From Holophagales bacterium (GTDB taxonomy: Bacteria > Acidobacteriota > Thermoanaerobaculia > Multivoradales > Multivoraceae): DNA of 64,000 nt. The notes beneath the pieces were generated by a model. That model was not told where the DNA came from. It saw only the letters and a program-made list of their open reading frames with translations, and did no database searches. Positions 45,869 through 55,681 of the stretch are shown one piece after another (the first letter of the stretch is position 1; every line of letters begins with the position of its first letter). Where the stretch lies: assembly GCA_009845425.1 (NCBI GenBank), contig VXZQ01000004.1:54494-118493 (forward strand). The letters are read 5' to 3'. Position numbers and translations under genes: made by a program.

Positions 45869-48091
45869 ATGCTCAAGATCCTCCGCCCCTGGCGCCTCGG
45901 TCCGTTCGTTCTCCTCGTCCTTCTTGCGCTCCAGCCGGCAACGGCGCAGCAGGAGCCCCTGGAGCTTCAGCACATCTACGGGCCAGACGCGCTCGACTTC
46001 TCGCCCGACCTGCCGCGGATCCGCTGGTTACCCGGCGGCCAGGACTATCTGCAGGCAAAGGACAACGAGGACGGCAACGGCACGAGCTGGATCTTCGTCG
46101 ACGCGGCGACCGGAGACGCGGAGCCGTTCTACGATCCGCGGCCTTTGGCTGAGGCCCTGGAGGGGCAGCTTCGGCTGGACGCTGAGGACGCCGCCGCCAG
46201 GGCACGCCCAGGTTCCCTGCGCCTCTCGCCGGACACGGACCGGCTCCTGCTTCAACTTGCCTCGGACCTGTTCGTCTGGGACTTCTCCGCCGAGACGCTG
46301 AAGCGCCTCACCCACGGCCCGGAGAACGAGGAGCTGGCCCGCTTCTCGCCCGATGGCCGCAGCGTCGCCTTCGTGCGCGACGCGGACCTGTACGTTGTCG
46401 ACCTCGCGGGCGACGAAGTGCGGTTGACCACCGACGGCGGCGAGAACACCCTGAACGGCAAGCTCGACTGGGTCTACCAGGAGGAGATCTACGGCCGCGG
46501 CAACTACCAGGCCCACTGGTGGAGTCCCGACAGCCGCCGCGTCGCCTTCCTCCAGAGCGACGAGCGGGACGTGCCCCGCTTCACGGTGGTCGACCACGTC
46601 CCGTTCCGGCCGCCGCTCGAGGTCTACCCCTACCCCAAGGCCGGCGATCCGAACCCGCGCGTCCGGCTGGGCGTCGCCAGGGCCAGCGGCGGAGGCATCA
46701 CCTGGATCGATCCGGGCCTCTACGGGCACGCCGAGATCCTGATCGTCAACGTCGCGTTCTCACCCGACGGCGACGTCTGGTACCAGGTGCAGGATCGCCG
46801 GCAGACCTTCCTCGATCTGCACCGTGCCGACCCCGATACCGGCAAGTCGGAACGGGTGCTGCGGGAGGAGTCCCACGCCTGGGTCAACGTGCTCGGTCCG
46901 CCGCGTTTCCTCGAGGGCGGCGGCTTCCTCTGGCTCAGCGAACGAACCGGCTTCCAGCATCTCTACCGCTACGACGAGGAAGGCAAGCTGGTCAAACCGC
47001 TCACCGAAGGACGCTGGGAAGTGCGTTCCCTGAACGCCGTGGACGAAGAGGCTGGATTCGCCTACGTCTCGGGTACCTTCCGCTCGGCAATCGGTGCCGA
47101 CGTCCTGCGGGTCGCTCTCGACGGCTCGGGCCCCATCCTGCTCACCGAAGAACCCGGCAGCCACCGCGCGAGCTTCCCGGAGGACGGGCCGATCGAGCAC
47201 TGGATCGACACGTCGAGCGACCTCCACACGCCGACGACGATGACGCTGCGACGCGCCGACAACGGCGAGACGGTCCGCGACCTTGGCGGCGGCGACGTGC
47301 CTGACATCGAGCGGTTCGACATTTCGCAGCCGGAACTCCTGACCATCGCAACCAGCGACGGCGTCGACCTGGCGGCGATGCTGATCCGGCCGCGCGGATT
47401 CGATGCCGAACGCGTCTATCCGGCCTGGGTTCACGTCTATGGCGGTCCCCACGCCCAGCAGGTGCGCGACGGCTGGCAGGGTTCACGCGGCATGTGGTTC
47501 CAGTACCTGGCGCAGCAGGGGATCGTCATCCTCGTCGTCGACAACCGGATCGCCTCGGGCAAGGGCGTCGAATCGACCTGGCCGGTGTACAGGAACTTCG
47601 GCGAGCAGGAGCTGATCGACCTGGTCGAAGCCGTCGACTGGCTCGGCGCGAAGCCGTGGGTCGACGCGGAGCGAATCGGCCTCGACGGCTGGAGCTTCGG
47701 CGGCTACATGACCCTCTACGCGCTGACTCGCTCCGACCGGTTCCGCGCCGGCATCGCCGGCGGCAGCGTCGTCGACTGGCGCGCCTACGACTCGATCTAC
47801 ACCGAGCGCTACATGTCGACTCCGGACGACAACCCCGACGGCTACGAGCGGACCTCCGTGCTCGAGACGGCCGGGGATCTCCACGGCGACCTGCTCATCA
47901 TCCACGGCACGATGGACGACAACGTCCACATGCAGAACACCCTGCAGATGGCCTGGAAGCTACAGAAGGCCGGCAAGCCCTTCGAGATGATGCTCTACCC
48001 GAAGTCACGCCACGGCGTGACCGATCCCGACCTCTCGCTGCACCTGCGCGAGACGATGGCGCGTTTCATCCTGAAGACGATCGAGCCCTAG
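45869..48091 (+). CDS. Dipeptidyl peptidase IV (S9B)
   Basis: 740 residues from the ATG at 45869. A signal peptide ends A-T-A-Q-Q. An N-terminal beta-propeller (about 40-470) contains W-V-Y-Q-E205-E206-I, the double-glutamate motif that anchors the substrate N-terminus in DPP-IV enzymes. The peptidase domain has the nucleophile Ser609 in G-W-S-F-G-G-Y, Asp in H-G-T-M-D-D-N-V-H and His in S-R-H-G-V. It removes X-Pro or X-Ala dipeptides in the periplasm. The length and motifs are normal for the family, consistent with a peptide-feeding lifestyle. Confidence 0.93.
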   Translation: MLKILRPWRLGPFVLLVLLALQPATAQQEPLELQHIYGPDALDFSPDLPRIRWLPGGQDYLQAKDNEDGNGTSWIFVDAATGDAEPFYDPRPLAEALEGQLRLDAEDAAARARPGSLRLSPDTDRLLLQLASDLFVWDFSAETLKRLTHGPENEELARFSPDGRSVAFVRDADLYVVDLAGDEVRLTTDGGENTLNGKLDWVYQEEIYGRGNYQAHWWSPDSRRVAFLQSDERDVPRFTVVDHVPFRPPLEVYPYPKAGDPNPRVRLGVARASGGGITWIDPGLYGHAEILIVNVAFSPDGDVWYQVQDRRQTFLDLHRADPDTGKSERVLREESHAWVNVLGPPRFLEGGGFLWLSERTGFQHLYRYDEEGKLVKPLTEGRWEVRSLNAVDEEAGFAYVSGTFRSAIGADVLRVALDGSGPILLTEEPGSHRASFPEDGPIEHWIDTSSDLHTPTTMTLRRADNGETVRDLGGGDVPDIERFDISQPELLTIATSDGVDLAAMLIRPRGFDAERVYPAWVHVYGGPHAQQVRDGWQGSRGMWFQYLAQQGIVILVVDNRIASGKGVESTWPVYRNFGEQELIDLVEAVDWLGAKPWVDAERIGLDGWSFGGYMTLYALTRSDRFRAGIAGGSVVDWRAYDSIYTERYMSTPDDNPDGYERTSVLETAGDLHGDLLIIHGTMDDNVHMQNTLQMAWKLQKAGKPFEMMLYPKSRHGVTDPDLSLHLRETMARFILKTIEP

Positions 48092-48094
48092 GAG

Positions 48095-48619
48095 CTAGCG
48101 CGGCGCTCGCCAGGCCCGTACGCTCAGCGCCAGCGTCGCGATCGTCCCCCAGGACAGCCCCACGACCACGCCCGCGTCCAGGATGCCCCGCCACGGCTGA
48201 TCCAGCCGGTGCACGAGCACGATCAGCACCAGGATGCCCACGGTTCCGAACCAGACGCCGAGACGTTCGCGCCGCGTCCCCTCGAAGTAGCCGGCCGCGT
48301 AGAGGGGCGCAAGCACCACCCGAAGCAGCGTCGGTTGGCTGCGAACCGTCATCGCCCGCTCCGCCACGCGCGGCGAGAACCGCAACTGGAAGCCGCGCAG
48401 CCCTTCCGACCAGGCCATGAAGGGGATGATCGCCAGCAGCGAAGCCCAGTGATACCAGGCGAAGGGGTGGTCGAACGCGGCGATGGAGATCCGGGCCAGC
48501 CGGTAGACCGCCCACACGAGCAGACCCACGATCCCGCCGACCGCCCACAGCGCGCCGGCCGTGGCCACGGCGCGGCCGATGCCGGGCGCCTCGTAGCCGG
48601 CGGTTCCTGCTTCACTCAT
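48095..48619 (-). CDS. Four-helix membrane protein of unknown function
   Basis: 174 residues with about four hydrophobic segments (near 17-40, 58-72, 120-140 and 148-168). Between segments two and three lies a basic stretch. I recognise no family. The start overlaps the end of the metallo-beta-lactamase-fold gene by 8 bases, so it is translationally linked to it and may help with its localisation. Confidence 0.6.
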   Translation of the reverse strand: MSEAGTAGYEAPGIGRAVATAGALWAVGGIVGLLVWAVYRLARISIAAFDHPFAWYHWASLLAIIPFMAWSEGLRGFQLRFSPRVAERAMTVRSQPTLLRVVLAPLYAAGYFEGTRRERLGVWFGTVGILVLIVLVHRLDQPWRGILDAGVVVGLSWGTIATLALSVRAWRAPR

Positions 48620-49916
48620 CCGAGGCGAGATCGCGCCGGCCCTGGTCGCTGGCCAGCGCCGCGTGGTTCAGGATGTTGCGCGCCATGGACGACACCTGCG
48701 TCCCGGCATTCGCCCGGTAGATCGCGGCCCGCGCGCTATCCACGTCCGCGCTCTCCGGCGCTGCGTGCCGGGCCGCCTCGATCAGGTGGCACGCGACCGC
48801 GTGGCGCCCGGCCGCGGACTCGGACCGGGCCGCCTCGACCACCCGCTCCACGCCGCCGGCCAGTTCGACCCAGGCTTCGGCCTGCTCTCTTTTCGTCGCC
48901 GGGACGACGGCGTCGAACTCGCCGTCCCACCAGCCGCCGTAACGCCGCCAGACCATCCGCACCAGGAAGCTCGGGTCGTCGTAGACCGGCTGCAGGTAGG
49001 GCTCGTCCGCGAGGTCGAGCGGCGGGGTGACCGCCTGGAGCACCTGATCGAGGCTCAGCCCCCTGTTCATCGCCGCAACGCTCTGTTCTTCGATCGACCG
49101 CAGATAGCGGGCCGTTCCCTCCAGTGCCCGGCGCACCCGGTCCGCGCCCAGGATCGGCAGGCCATGCCCCGGGAGGAGGAGCTCGGCGCCGAGCGGCACC
49201 ATCCGCTCCAGGCTGTCCGCCCAGTCGCCGACGTAGCGCTGCACCTTCTGCGGGTTGCCGGCGTTCGGCACCGCCCAGATGAACAGGTCGCCGGTGTGCA
49301 GGATGCGACGCTCCGGTATCCAGGTCCAGGTGATGTCGTCCGTCTCGCCGCGGCCGTGGGCCAGCTCGAAGGTCAACTCGCCACGCCGGAAGGTCAGGTT
49401 GCTGCGATAGAGAACATCCGGGTAGCGGTAGCTGTCAGGCCAGCGGTAGTGCGGCGCGTCGATCGCGAACTGGCGACGGTTGATCGCCGTGTTCCAGCCC
49501 AGGGTCGCCCGGTAGCGGTCGAAGTGGGCCGGCACCCGCTCATGCGCGTAGACGGTCGGCCGCGGCCAGCGCCGCTCATCCGCCTCCCCGTCGAAGGCGG
49601 TGACCGAGAACACATGATCCACATGATGGTGCGAGTAGATCGCTGCAACGACCGGCGTGTCCGGCCATTCCCTTCTCGTCTCCTCGAAGCAGCGCTTCAC
49701 GTCGAGCAGGTGGCCGGCGTCAAGCATGACCAGACCGTCGCCGCTGTCAACGACGTAGAAGCCGGCGATGCCCTTGAAGCCGAGCAGACCGTCCGCGAGC
49801 CGGCAGGAGCCCGGGTAGTAGCGGTGGACCGGGTGGTGCTCGAACTGAAGATCGAGCTCCCCTCGCCAGGCGCGCTCCGCCAGAGCGAGGAGACTCGGGT
49901 GCTGTTCGTCGGGCAT
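48612..49916 (-). CDS. Metallo-beta-lactamase-fold hydrolase, alkyl sulfatase-like
   Basis: 434 residues. The metal motif H96-H-H98-V-D100-H101 and D-A-G-H upstream are those of metallo-beta-lactamase-fold hydrolases. The C-terminal helical part (G-N-P-Q-K-V-Q-R, D-D-P-S-F-L-V-R, then W-W-D-G-E-F) resembles the dimerisation region of alkyl sulfatases such as SdsA1, although it lacks the longer C-terminal sterol-carrier domain of that family. It has no signal peptide. A sulfatase or lactonase role is plausible, not proven. The small membrane-protein gene overlaps its end. Confidence 0.8.
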   Translation of the reverse strand: MPDEQHPSLLALAERAWRGELDLQFEHHPVHRYYPGSCRLADGLLGFKGIAGFYVVDSGDGLVMLDAGHLLDVKRCFEETRREWPDTPVVAAIYSHHHVDHVFSVTAFDGEADERRWPRPTVYAHERVPAHFDRYRATLGWNTAINRRQFAIDAPHYRWPDSYRYPDVLYRSNLTFRRGELTFELAHGRGETDDITWTWIPERRILHTGDLFIWAVPNAGNPQKVQRYVGDWADSLERMVPLGAELLLPGHGLPILGADRVRRALEGTARYLRSIEEQSVAAMNRGLSLDQVLQAVTPPLDLADEPYLQPVYDDPSFLVRMVWRRYGGWWDGEFDAVVPATKREQAEAWVELAGGVERVVEAARSESAAGRHAVACHLIEAARHAAPESADVDSARAAIYRANAGTQVSSMARNILNHAALASDQGRRDLASDE

Positions 49917-49987
49917 GGGGAGCGGACGTTACCGCAGCGCGAGCGGCCCGCGGCTGGACGAAGAACGCTGCTGTTAGCCTCCGTCCC

Positions 49988-52234
49988 GTGAAACGGAGCC
50001 TGCCCGCGACCGTGGGCCTGTTGGGTTTCCTCGCGGGCGCCCCCGTCGCCGGTCAGGAGCAGCCGGAAGCTAGCGCCGAGCGCCCGAGCATGGCCGCGAC
50101 CCGCGTGGAGCGGGGGCCGAACGTCGACGGCGACCTGAGCGACGCCGTCTGGGCCCAGGCGGAAGTCGGGACGAACTTCATCCAGCACGAACCGCTCGAC
50201 GGCGTGCCGGCGACCGAACAGACGGAAGTTCGTGTCGTGTTCACCGACAGCACGATCTACTTCGGCATCACCGCCTTCGACGCGAACCCCGACGCGATCA
50301 TCGCCAGGGAGATGGAGCGCGACAGCCGCATCTTCCAGGACGACTCGATCATCCTGTTGCTGGACACCTTCTACGATCGGCGCAACGCCTACGCTTTCGA
50401 AACGAACCTCAACGGCGCCCGCACCGACACCCTGGTCACCGACGAAGGTCGCGACCTGAACCTGGAGTGGGACGGCATCTGGCAGTCCGCCGCGCGGCGG
50501 ACCGGCTTCGGCTGGACGGTGGAGATCGCGCTTCCCATCTCCACCCTCCGGTTCGATCCGGCCGCTCCGGCCTGGGGATTCAACGTGCAGCGCTACATCG
50601 CCCACAAGCGCGAAATGACCCACTGGTCGGGCCTGCCACGTGAGGTCGGCACGCTCGGGCAGGTCGGCTCCCAGGTCCTGCCCGTACACCGGGTCTCGAT
50701 GGCAGGAGAACTCACCGGGCTCTCCGGGTTGTCCCAGTCAGCGCAACTCCAGGTCAAGCCCTTCGTCATCGGCGACGTCAGCGAGGACCCGCGCCTCGAC
50801 GTCGATCCGGTCTCCGAAGGCGACTACGGTCTCGACCTGAAGTGGGGCGTCACACGTTCCCTGGCGCTCGATCTGACCTACAACACGGACTTCGCCGAAG
50901 TCGAGGTCGACGAACTACAGACGAACCTGACCCGGTTCTCCCTGTACTTCCCGGAGAAGCGCGATTTCTTCCTGGAGAACGCCGGCATCTTCGACTTCGG
51001 TCCTCCCCACCGGCTGTTCTACGAACCCCCCGTGCTCAAGACCTTCTTCTCGCGCCGGGTCGGCCTGGACGAGGGGAAACAGGTCCCGATCGACTGGGGC
51101 GCCCGCCTGACCGGACGGGTCGGAGGCTGGAACCTCGGCGTTCTTCGGGTCGCGACTGCCGGAATCGCAAGAGACGACGGAGAGCTTCCGGCCAACGCGT
51201 TCACCGTCGCCCGGCTCAAGCGCAACGTGGGCCGGCGCTCGTCGGTCGGCGCGATGGTCACCGAAACGGCGCCCGACAGAGCGGCGGCGAACCGGGTCGT
51301 CGGCGTCGACTTCGACTACAAGCCGTCGACAACGCTCGGCTTCGGCGGTTTCTGGACGAGCAGCGGTGTGAGCGAGGGGCCGGCCGGCGCCGGCGGATCC
51401 AGCGACTCCGGAGAGGCCGCCTACGGCTTCAACTTCGACTACCAGGGCCGCGACCTGACGATCTACCTCGACGCTCAGGACATCGAGGAGGACTACCACC
51501 CCGCGGCGGGGTTCCTGCTGCGGAGGAACGTCCGCCACCTGAATCCGATGGTCCAGTGGTTGCCACGGATCGAACGAGGTTTCGTCCGCACCTGGTTCAC
51601 GGAGATCAGGGCCGACTACTACGAGACCTTGGACGGCGGCGAGCTGGAATCCCGCCAGATCGAGATATCCCCGATCGGCATGCGGACGACGAGCGAGGAC
51701 CGCTGGCGCCTGGGCTATCTCCACGAAACCGAGAACCTGGTGGAACCCTTCGAAGTCTCGCCGGGAGTCGTGATCCCGCCCGGCTACTACGAATTCGACG
51801 CTGTGCGGTTCTCCATCTACAGCAACCAGAGCCGCTTCTTCGGCCTGCGCTCCCGTATCGCCGTCGGCGACTTCTACACCGGTACGCAAGTGTCCGGCCG
51901 CACCACGATCAACTTCAAGTTCTCGAAGCACATTCAGGCCGAGAGCCGATGGGTCTTCAACAACATCGAACTTCCCCAGGGCGCCTTCGACATCGGCCTC
52001 TACAGCCAGCTCGTGAACTTCACCTTCACCCCGAACCTGCGGCTCAATACGATCCTCCAGTACAACGACCTCACCGGCGACCTCGGCACGAACATCCGCC
52101 TGCACTGGATCTACAAGCCCGGCTCCGACCTGTTCGTCGTGTACAACGAGAACTGGATGGCCGAGGATCTACGTTACCGCCAGAGCACACACCGTCAGAT
52201 CGCCGTGAAGTTCACCTACCTGATCCAGCCCTAG
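49988..52234 (+). CDS. DUF5916 / CBM9-like exported protein, copy 1
   Basis: 748 residues from GTG 49988, with a signal peptide ending P-V-A-G-Q. The N-terminal 200 residues form a CBM9-like beta domain (V-D-G-D-L-S-D-A-V-W, Y-F-G-I-T-A-F-D, F-E-T-N-L-N-G-A). The rest is the DUF5916 region, with many amphipathic strands such as L-D-L-T-Y-N-T-D-F-A and F-S-L-Y-F-P-E-K-R-D-F-F-L-E, consistent with an outer-membrane barrel. The function of the family is unknown. The adjacent gene is a near-duplicate. Confidence 0.85.
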   Translation: MKRSLPATVGLLGFLAGAPVAGQEQPEASAERPSMAATRVERGPNVDGDLSDAVWAQAEVGTNFIQHEPLDGVPATEQTEVRVVFTDSTIYFGITAFDANPDAIIAREMERDSRIFQDDSIILLLDTFYDRRNAYAFETNLNGARTDTLVTDEGRDLNLEWDGIWQSAARRTGFGWTVEIALPISTLRFDPAAPAWGFNVQRYIAHKREMTHWSGLPREVGTLGQVGSQVLPVHRVSMAGELTGLSGLSQSAQLQVKPFVIGDVSEDPRLDVDPVSEGDYGLDLKWGVTRSLALDLTYNTDFAEVEVDELQTNLTRFSLYFPEKRDFFLENAGIFDFGPPHRLFYEPPVLKTFFSRRVGLDEGKQVPIDWGARLTGRVGGWNLGVLRVATAGIARDDGELPANAFTVARLKRNVGRRSSVGAMVTETAPDRAAANRVVGVDFDYKPSTTLGFGGFWTSSGVSEGPAGAGGSSDSGEAAYGFNFDYQGRDLTIYLDAQDIEEDYHPAAGFLLRRNVRHLNPMVQWLPRIERGFVRTWFTEIRADYYETLDGGELESRQIEISPIGMRTTSEDRWRLGYLHETENLVEPFEVSPGVVIPPGYYEFDAVRFSIYSNQSRFFGLRSRIAVGDFYTGTQVSGRTTINFKFSKHIQAESRWVFNNIELPQGAFDIGLYSQLVNFTFTPNLRLNTILQYNDLTGDLGTNIRLHWIYKPGSDLFVVYNENWMAEDLRYRQSTHRQIAVKFTYLIQP

Positions 52235-52241
52235 AAGCCGT

Positions 52242-54509
52242 ATGTCGAGACCGAAGCAGATCGTGCCTGCTCTTGCGCTCACCCTCGTGGCGGCCGTGCC
52301 GGCCACCGCTGTCCAGGAAGCAGCGCCCGGCGCCGAGCGTCCGGCGATGGCCGCCACTCGGGTCGACCAGGGGCCGACCGTCGACGGCGACCTGAGCGAC
52401 CGGGCCTGGCAGACGTCCCAGGTCGGCACCGACTTCATGCAGCACGAACCGCTCGACGGCGTGCCGGCGACCGAGCAGACGGAAGTCCGGGTCGTGTTCA
52501 CGGACAGCACGATCTACTTCGGCATCACCGCGTTCGACGCGAATCCGGACGCGATCATCGCCAAGGAGATGGAGCGGGACAGCCGCATCTTCCAGGACGA
52601 CTCGATCATCCTGCTGCTGGACACCTTCTACGATCGGCGGAACGCGTACGCCTTCGAAACGAACCTGAACGGCGCGAGGACCGACACCCTGGTCACCGAC
52701 GAAGGCCGCGACCTGAACCTGGAGTGGGACGGCATCTGGTCCGTCGCGTCCCGCAAGACCGCCGCGGGCTGGACCGCCGAGATCGCCATCCCCATCTCGA
52801 CGCTCCGATTCGATCCGGCCGCGCCGGCCTGGGGACTGAACGTCCAGCGCTACATTGCCCACAAGCGTGAGATGACCCACTGGTCCGGTCTGCCGCGGGA
52901 AGTCGGCGTGCTCGGGCAAGTCGGCTCCGAGGTCCAGCCCGTGCACCGGGTATCGATGGCCGGCGATCTGACCGGCCTGACCGGTCTCAGCCAGTCCGCG
53001 CAGCTTCAGATCAAGCCCTACGTCATCGGCGACGTCAGCGAGGATCCCCGCCTCGACCTGGATCCGGCTACCGACGGCGACTACGGACTCGATCTCAAGT
53101 GGGGCGTGACCCGGTCGCTGGCGCTCGACCTGACCTACAACACGGATTTCGCCGAGGTCGAGGTCGACGAACTGCAGACCAACCTCACCCGGTTCTCGCT
53201 CTACTTTCCGGAGAAGCGCGACTTCTTTCTCGAGAACGCGGGGATCTTCGACTTCGGACCACCCCACCGCCGCTTCTACGAACCCCCGGTGCTCAAGGCG
53301 TTCTTCTCGAGGCGCGTCGGTCTGGACGCGGGACGGCAGGTACCGATCGACTGGGGGGCTCGCATTACCGGACGAATGGGCGGCTGGGACATCGGCGTAC
53401 TGCGAGTGGCAACCGCCGGCCTCGGGAGGGACGATGGAACACTGCCTCCAAACGCGTTCACTGTCGCCCGCCTGAAGCGCAACGTAGGCGAACGGTCGTC
53501 GATCGGCGCGATGCTCACCGAAGCGGCGCCCGACGGCGAACTCGCGAACCGGGTCGCGGGCGTCGACTTTGTCTACAAGCCGAGGCCGAAGGTGATCTTC
53601 GGTGGCTTCTGGAGCAGCAGCGGCATCAGCGAGGAACCGTCCCCAAGTTCGAAGAGCGCGGAGTCTGCACCTGACGGTGACGACGGCAAGTCCGCCTACG
53701 GACTGAACTTCGACTACCAGGGCCGCACCCTGACTGTGTTCCTGGACGCCCAGGAGATCGAGAAGGGCTACGACCCCAGGGCCGGCTTCCTTCTACGCCG
53801 GAACGTCCGCCATCTGAACCCGCTGGTCCAGTGGCTGCCCCGAATCGACCGGGGCCCCGTCCGCTCCTGGTTCACAGAACTGAACGTCGACTACTACGAG
53901 ACGCTGGACGGGGGCGAGCTGGAGAGCCGTCGGATCGAACTCTCCCCCATCGGCATGAGGATGACGACCGAAGATCGCTGGCGGCTGGGCTACGTCAACG
54001 AAACGGAGAACCTGGTCGCGCCCTTCGAGGTGTCGCCTGGCATCGTCATCCCGCCGGGGCGCTACGAGTTCGACACCATCGAAGTCGCCAGCTTTACCAA
54101 TCAGAGCCGCCTTCTCGGCTTCCGAGGGCGCATCGGTATCGGCGATTTCTACAACGGTACCCAGGAATCCGGCCGCGTCACCTTCACCCTCCGGGTCTCC
54201 AAGCATCTGCAAACCGAAACCCGTTGGGTCTTCAACAACGTCGAACTCCCCCAAGGCGCCTTCGACGTCGGCCTCTACAGCCAGATCGTGAACTTCACCT
54301 TCACTCCGAACCTGCGGCTCAACACGATCCTCCAGTACAACGACCTCTCCGGAGACCTCGGAACAAACATCCGCCTGCACTGGATCTACAAGCCGGGCTC
54401 CGATCTGTTCGTCGTCTACAACGAGAACTGGATGGCCGAAGACCTGCGCTACCGGCAGAGCACGCACCGCCAGATCGCGGTGAAGTTCACCTACCTGATC
54501 CAGCCGTAG
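52242..54509 (+). CDS. DUF5916 / CBM9-like exported protein, copy 2
   Basis: 755 residues, 7 bases after copy 1. It aligns end to end with copy 1, with long identical stretches; the last 60 residues (Q-Y-N-D-L to Y-L-I-Q-P) differ at a single position. The signal peptides and the loop near residue 470 (S-S-S-K-S-A-E-S in copy 2) differ most. Tandem retention with divergence in loops suggests different ligands. Both copies are presumably outer-membrane proteins, transcribed together. Confidence 0.85.
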   Translation: MSRPKQIVPALALTLVAAVPATAVQEAAPGAERPAMAATRVDQGPTVDGDLSDRAWQTSQVGTDFMQHEPLDGVPATEQTEVRVVFTDSTIYFGITAFDANPDAIIAKEMERDSRIFQDDSIILLLDTFYDRRNAYAFETNLNGARTDTLVTDEGRDLNLEWDGIWSVASRKTAAGWTAEIAIPISTLRFDPAAPAWGLNVQRYIAHKREMTHWSGLPREVGVLGQVGSEVQPVHRVSMAGDLTGLTGLSQSAQLQIKPYVIGDVSEDPRLDLDPATDGDYGLDLKWGVTRSLALDLTYNTDFAEVEVDELQTNLTRFSLYFPEKRDFFLENAGIFDFGPPHRRFYEPPVLKAFFSRRVGLDAGRQVPIDWGARITGRMGGWDIGVLRVATAGLGRDDGTLPPNAFTVARLKRNVGERSSIGAMLTEAAPDGELANRVAGVDFVYKPRPKVIFGGFWSSSGISEEPSPSSKSAESAPDGDDGKSAYGLNFDYQGRTLTVFLDAQEIEKGYDPRAGFLLRRNVRHLNPLVQWLPRIDRGPVRSWFTELNVDYYETLDGGELESRRIELSPIGMRMTTEDRWRLGYVNETENLVAPFEVSPGIVIPPGRYEFDTIEVASFTNQSRLLGFRGRIGIGDFYNGTQESGRVTFTLRVSKHLQTETRWVFNNVELPQGAFDVGLYSQIVNFTFTPNLRLNTILQYNDLSGDLGTNIRLHWIYKPGSDLFVVYNENWMAEDLRYRQSTHRQIAVKFTYLIQP

Positions 54510-54511
54510 CT

Positions 54512-55411
54512 CTACGTCTTCGCCCAGTTGAAGGTGCGCACCAGATGCGTGTAGTCCGCGTGCCCCCGCTCAACCGTCGTGCTGCCCAGGAAAGCCTCGC
54601 GGCCCAGCATGACCCGTAGGGGCCAGGGCTTGCCCTCGAGCCACGCCTCGTCGAGGTGGCTGTAGTCCTCTACCGGGCGCAGCGCCAGACGGGAGAACGT
54701 GATGTGCAGCACGACGCGCTCACCGGGAATCGCGCGCGGGTAGTTGCCGTGCCAGACAGAACCGTCCCAGGCCACGACGGAACCCGCCGGGCACTCCGTC
54801 GGAATCGCGCCTGGCTCCGTCGCGACCTCCTCCTCGTTCGGATGGCGCCGCAGGCGATGGGTTCTCGGGATCACCTTCGTGCAGCCACCGGCCTCAGTGA
54901 ACTCGTCGCACGCCCAGCAAAGCGTGAGCAACTGGTTGTGAACGGGGAACGGAGCGGGCAGCCAGTTCTGGTCCGCGTGCAGCGGCAGCTTCGCTGCCCC
55001 CAGAGGCCGGACGCTGCAGATCAACTGTGAGAGGAGCGCGCCCTTGCCGCACATGACCTCGACCAGAGCCTGGAGCTTCGGCCGGAGGACGACGTCCTCG
55101 AAGATCCAGTCGCGGCCAAGCAGGAGGGCAGCGGAACGGCCCTTCGCCCGGCCTTCCGTCTCCTCCGCCAGGCGCAGGCAGGTTTCTCGCAACTGCTCCG
55201 TGAACTCGAGCGGCGCCACGTCGCGCAGAATCGTGTAGCCCTGCTCCTGCATGTCGTGGACGTTCTGCGCCATGCCGAGCCGCCCGACGGTCGCCGCCAT
55301 CTCGTCTGAAAGGTCGAACGGCTGCCGGGTCTCCGTCAGCCGTTCCGGCGCCGGCCGCGCCTCTTTCCGGGCTACCGGTCTTTCGAGTTGCGCGGTCGCT
55401 GTCTGCGCCAT
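54512..55411 (-). CDS. Phytanoyl-CoA dioxygenase family (PhyH) protein
   Basis: 299 residues from the ATG at 55411 (M-A-Q-T-A-T-A). The non-heme iron ligands are H145-A-D147 and H221 in V-W-H-G-N-Y, with L-R-R-H-P-N-E-E preceding. It belongs to the Fe(II)/2-oxoglutarate-dependent oxygenases of the PhyH type and would hydroxylate an organic substrate using oxygen. The substrate is unknown; bacterial members often act on secondary metabolites. It ends 2 bases after the convergent DUF5916 gene and is divergent from the helicase gene. Confidence 0.85.
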   Translation of the reverse strand: MAQTATAQLERPVARKEARPAPERLTETRQPFDLSDEMAATVGRLGMAQNVHDMQEQGYTILRDVAPLEFTEQLRETCLRLAEETEGRAKGRSAALLLGRDWIFEDVVLRPKLQALVEVMCGKGALLSQLICSVRPLGAAKLPLHADQNWLPAPFPVHNQLLTLCWACDEFTEAGGCTKVIPRTHRLRRHPNEEEVATEPGAIPTECPAGSVVAWDGSVWHGNYPRAIPGERVVLHITFSRLALRPVEDYSHLDEAWLEGKPWPLRVMLGREAFLGSTTVERGHADYTHLVRTFNWAKT

Positions 55412-55473
55412 CGTCGAACTCCTGACTCGATCCAGGTCGGTTTCTCGTTGGAGCGTCCGATCGTAACAGCCAC

Positions 55474-55502
55474 TTGGCCTCATCCCTTGTTTGGGCTACA
55501 AT
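55474..55502 (+). promoter_or_regulatory. Sigma-70-like promoter for the helicase gene
   Basis: TTGGCC (55474-55479) and TACAAT (55497-55502) are separated by 17 bases, the optimal spacing for a housekeeping promoter. Transcription would begin near 55509, leaving a leader of about 170 bases before the ATG at 55682. The TACAAT box stands out in this GC-rich region. It also lies upstream of, and divergent from, the PhyH gene. Confidence 0.5.
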
Positions 55503-55681
55503 CGCGGAGCTTTCACGGCGCCGCGAGGCAGGGGACCGTCCACCCGGCTGTCGCCACCAGATGCCTCAAAGCGGCCGCGCTTCAGCTCCCGAGACGTCAA
55601 CCACGTCGCTCCGTCCTCCGGGAGGAACTGAACTGCCAGCCGGCGGCGCCAGTGGACTCAACGGGTCGATACCCCACCGGA

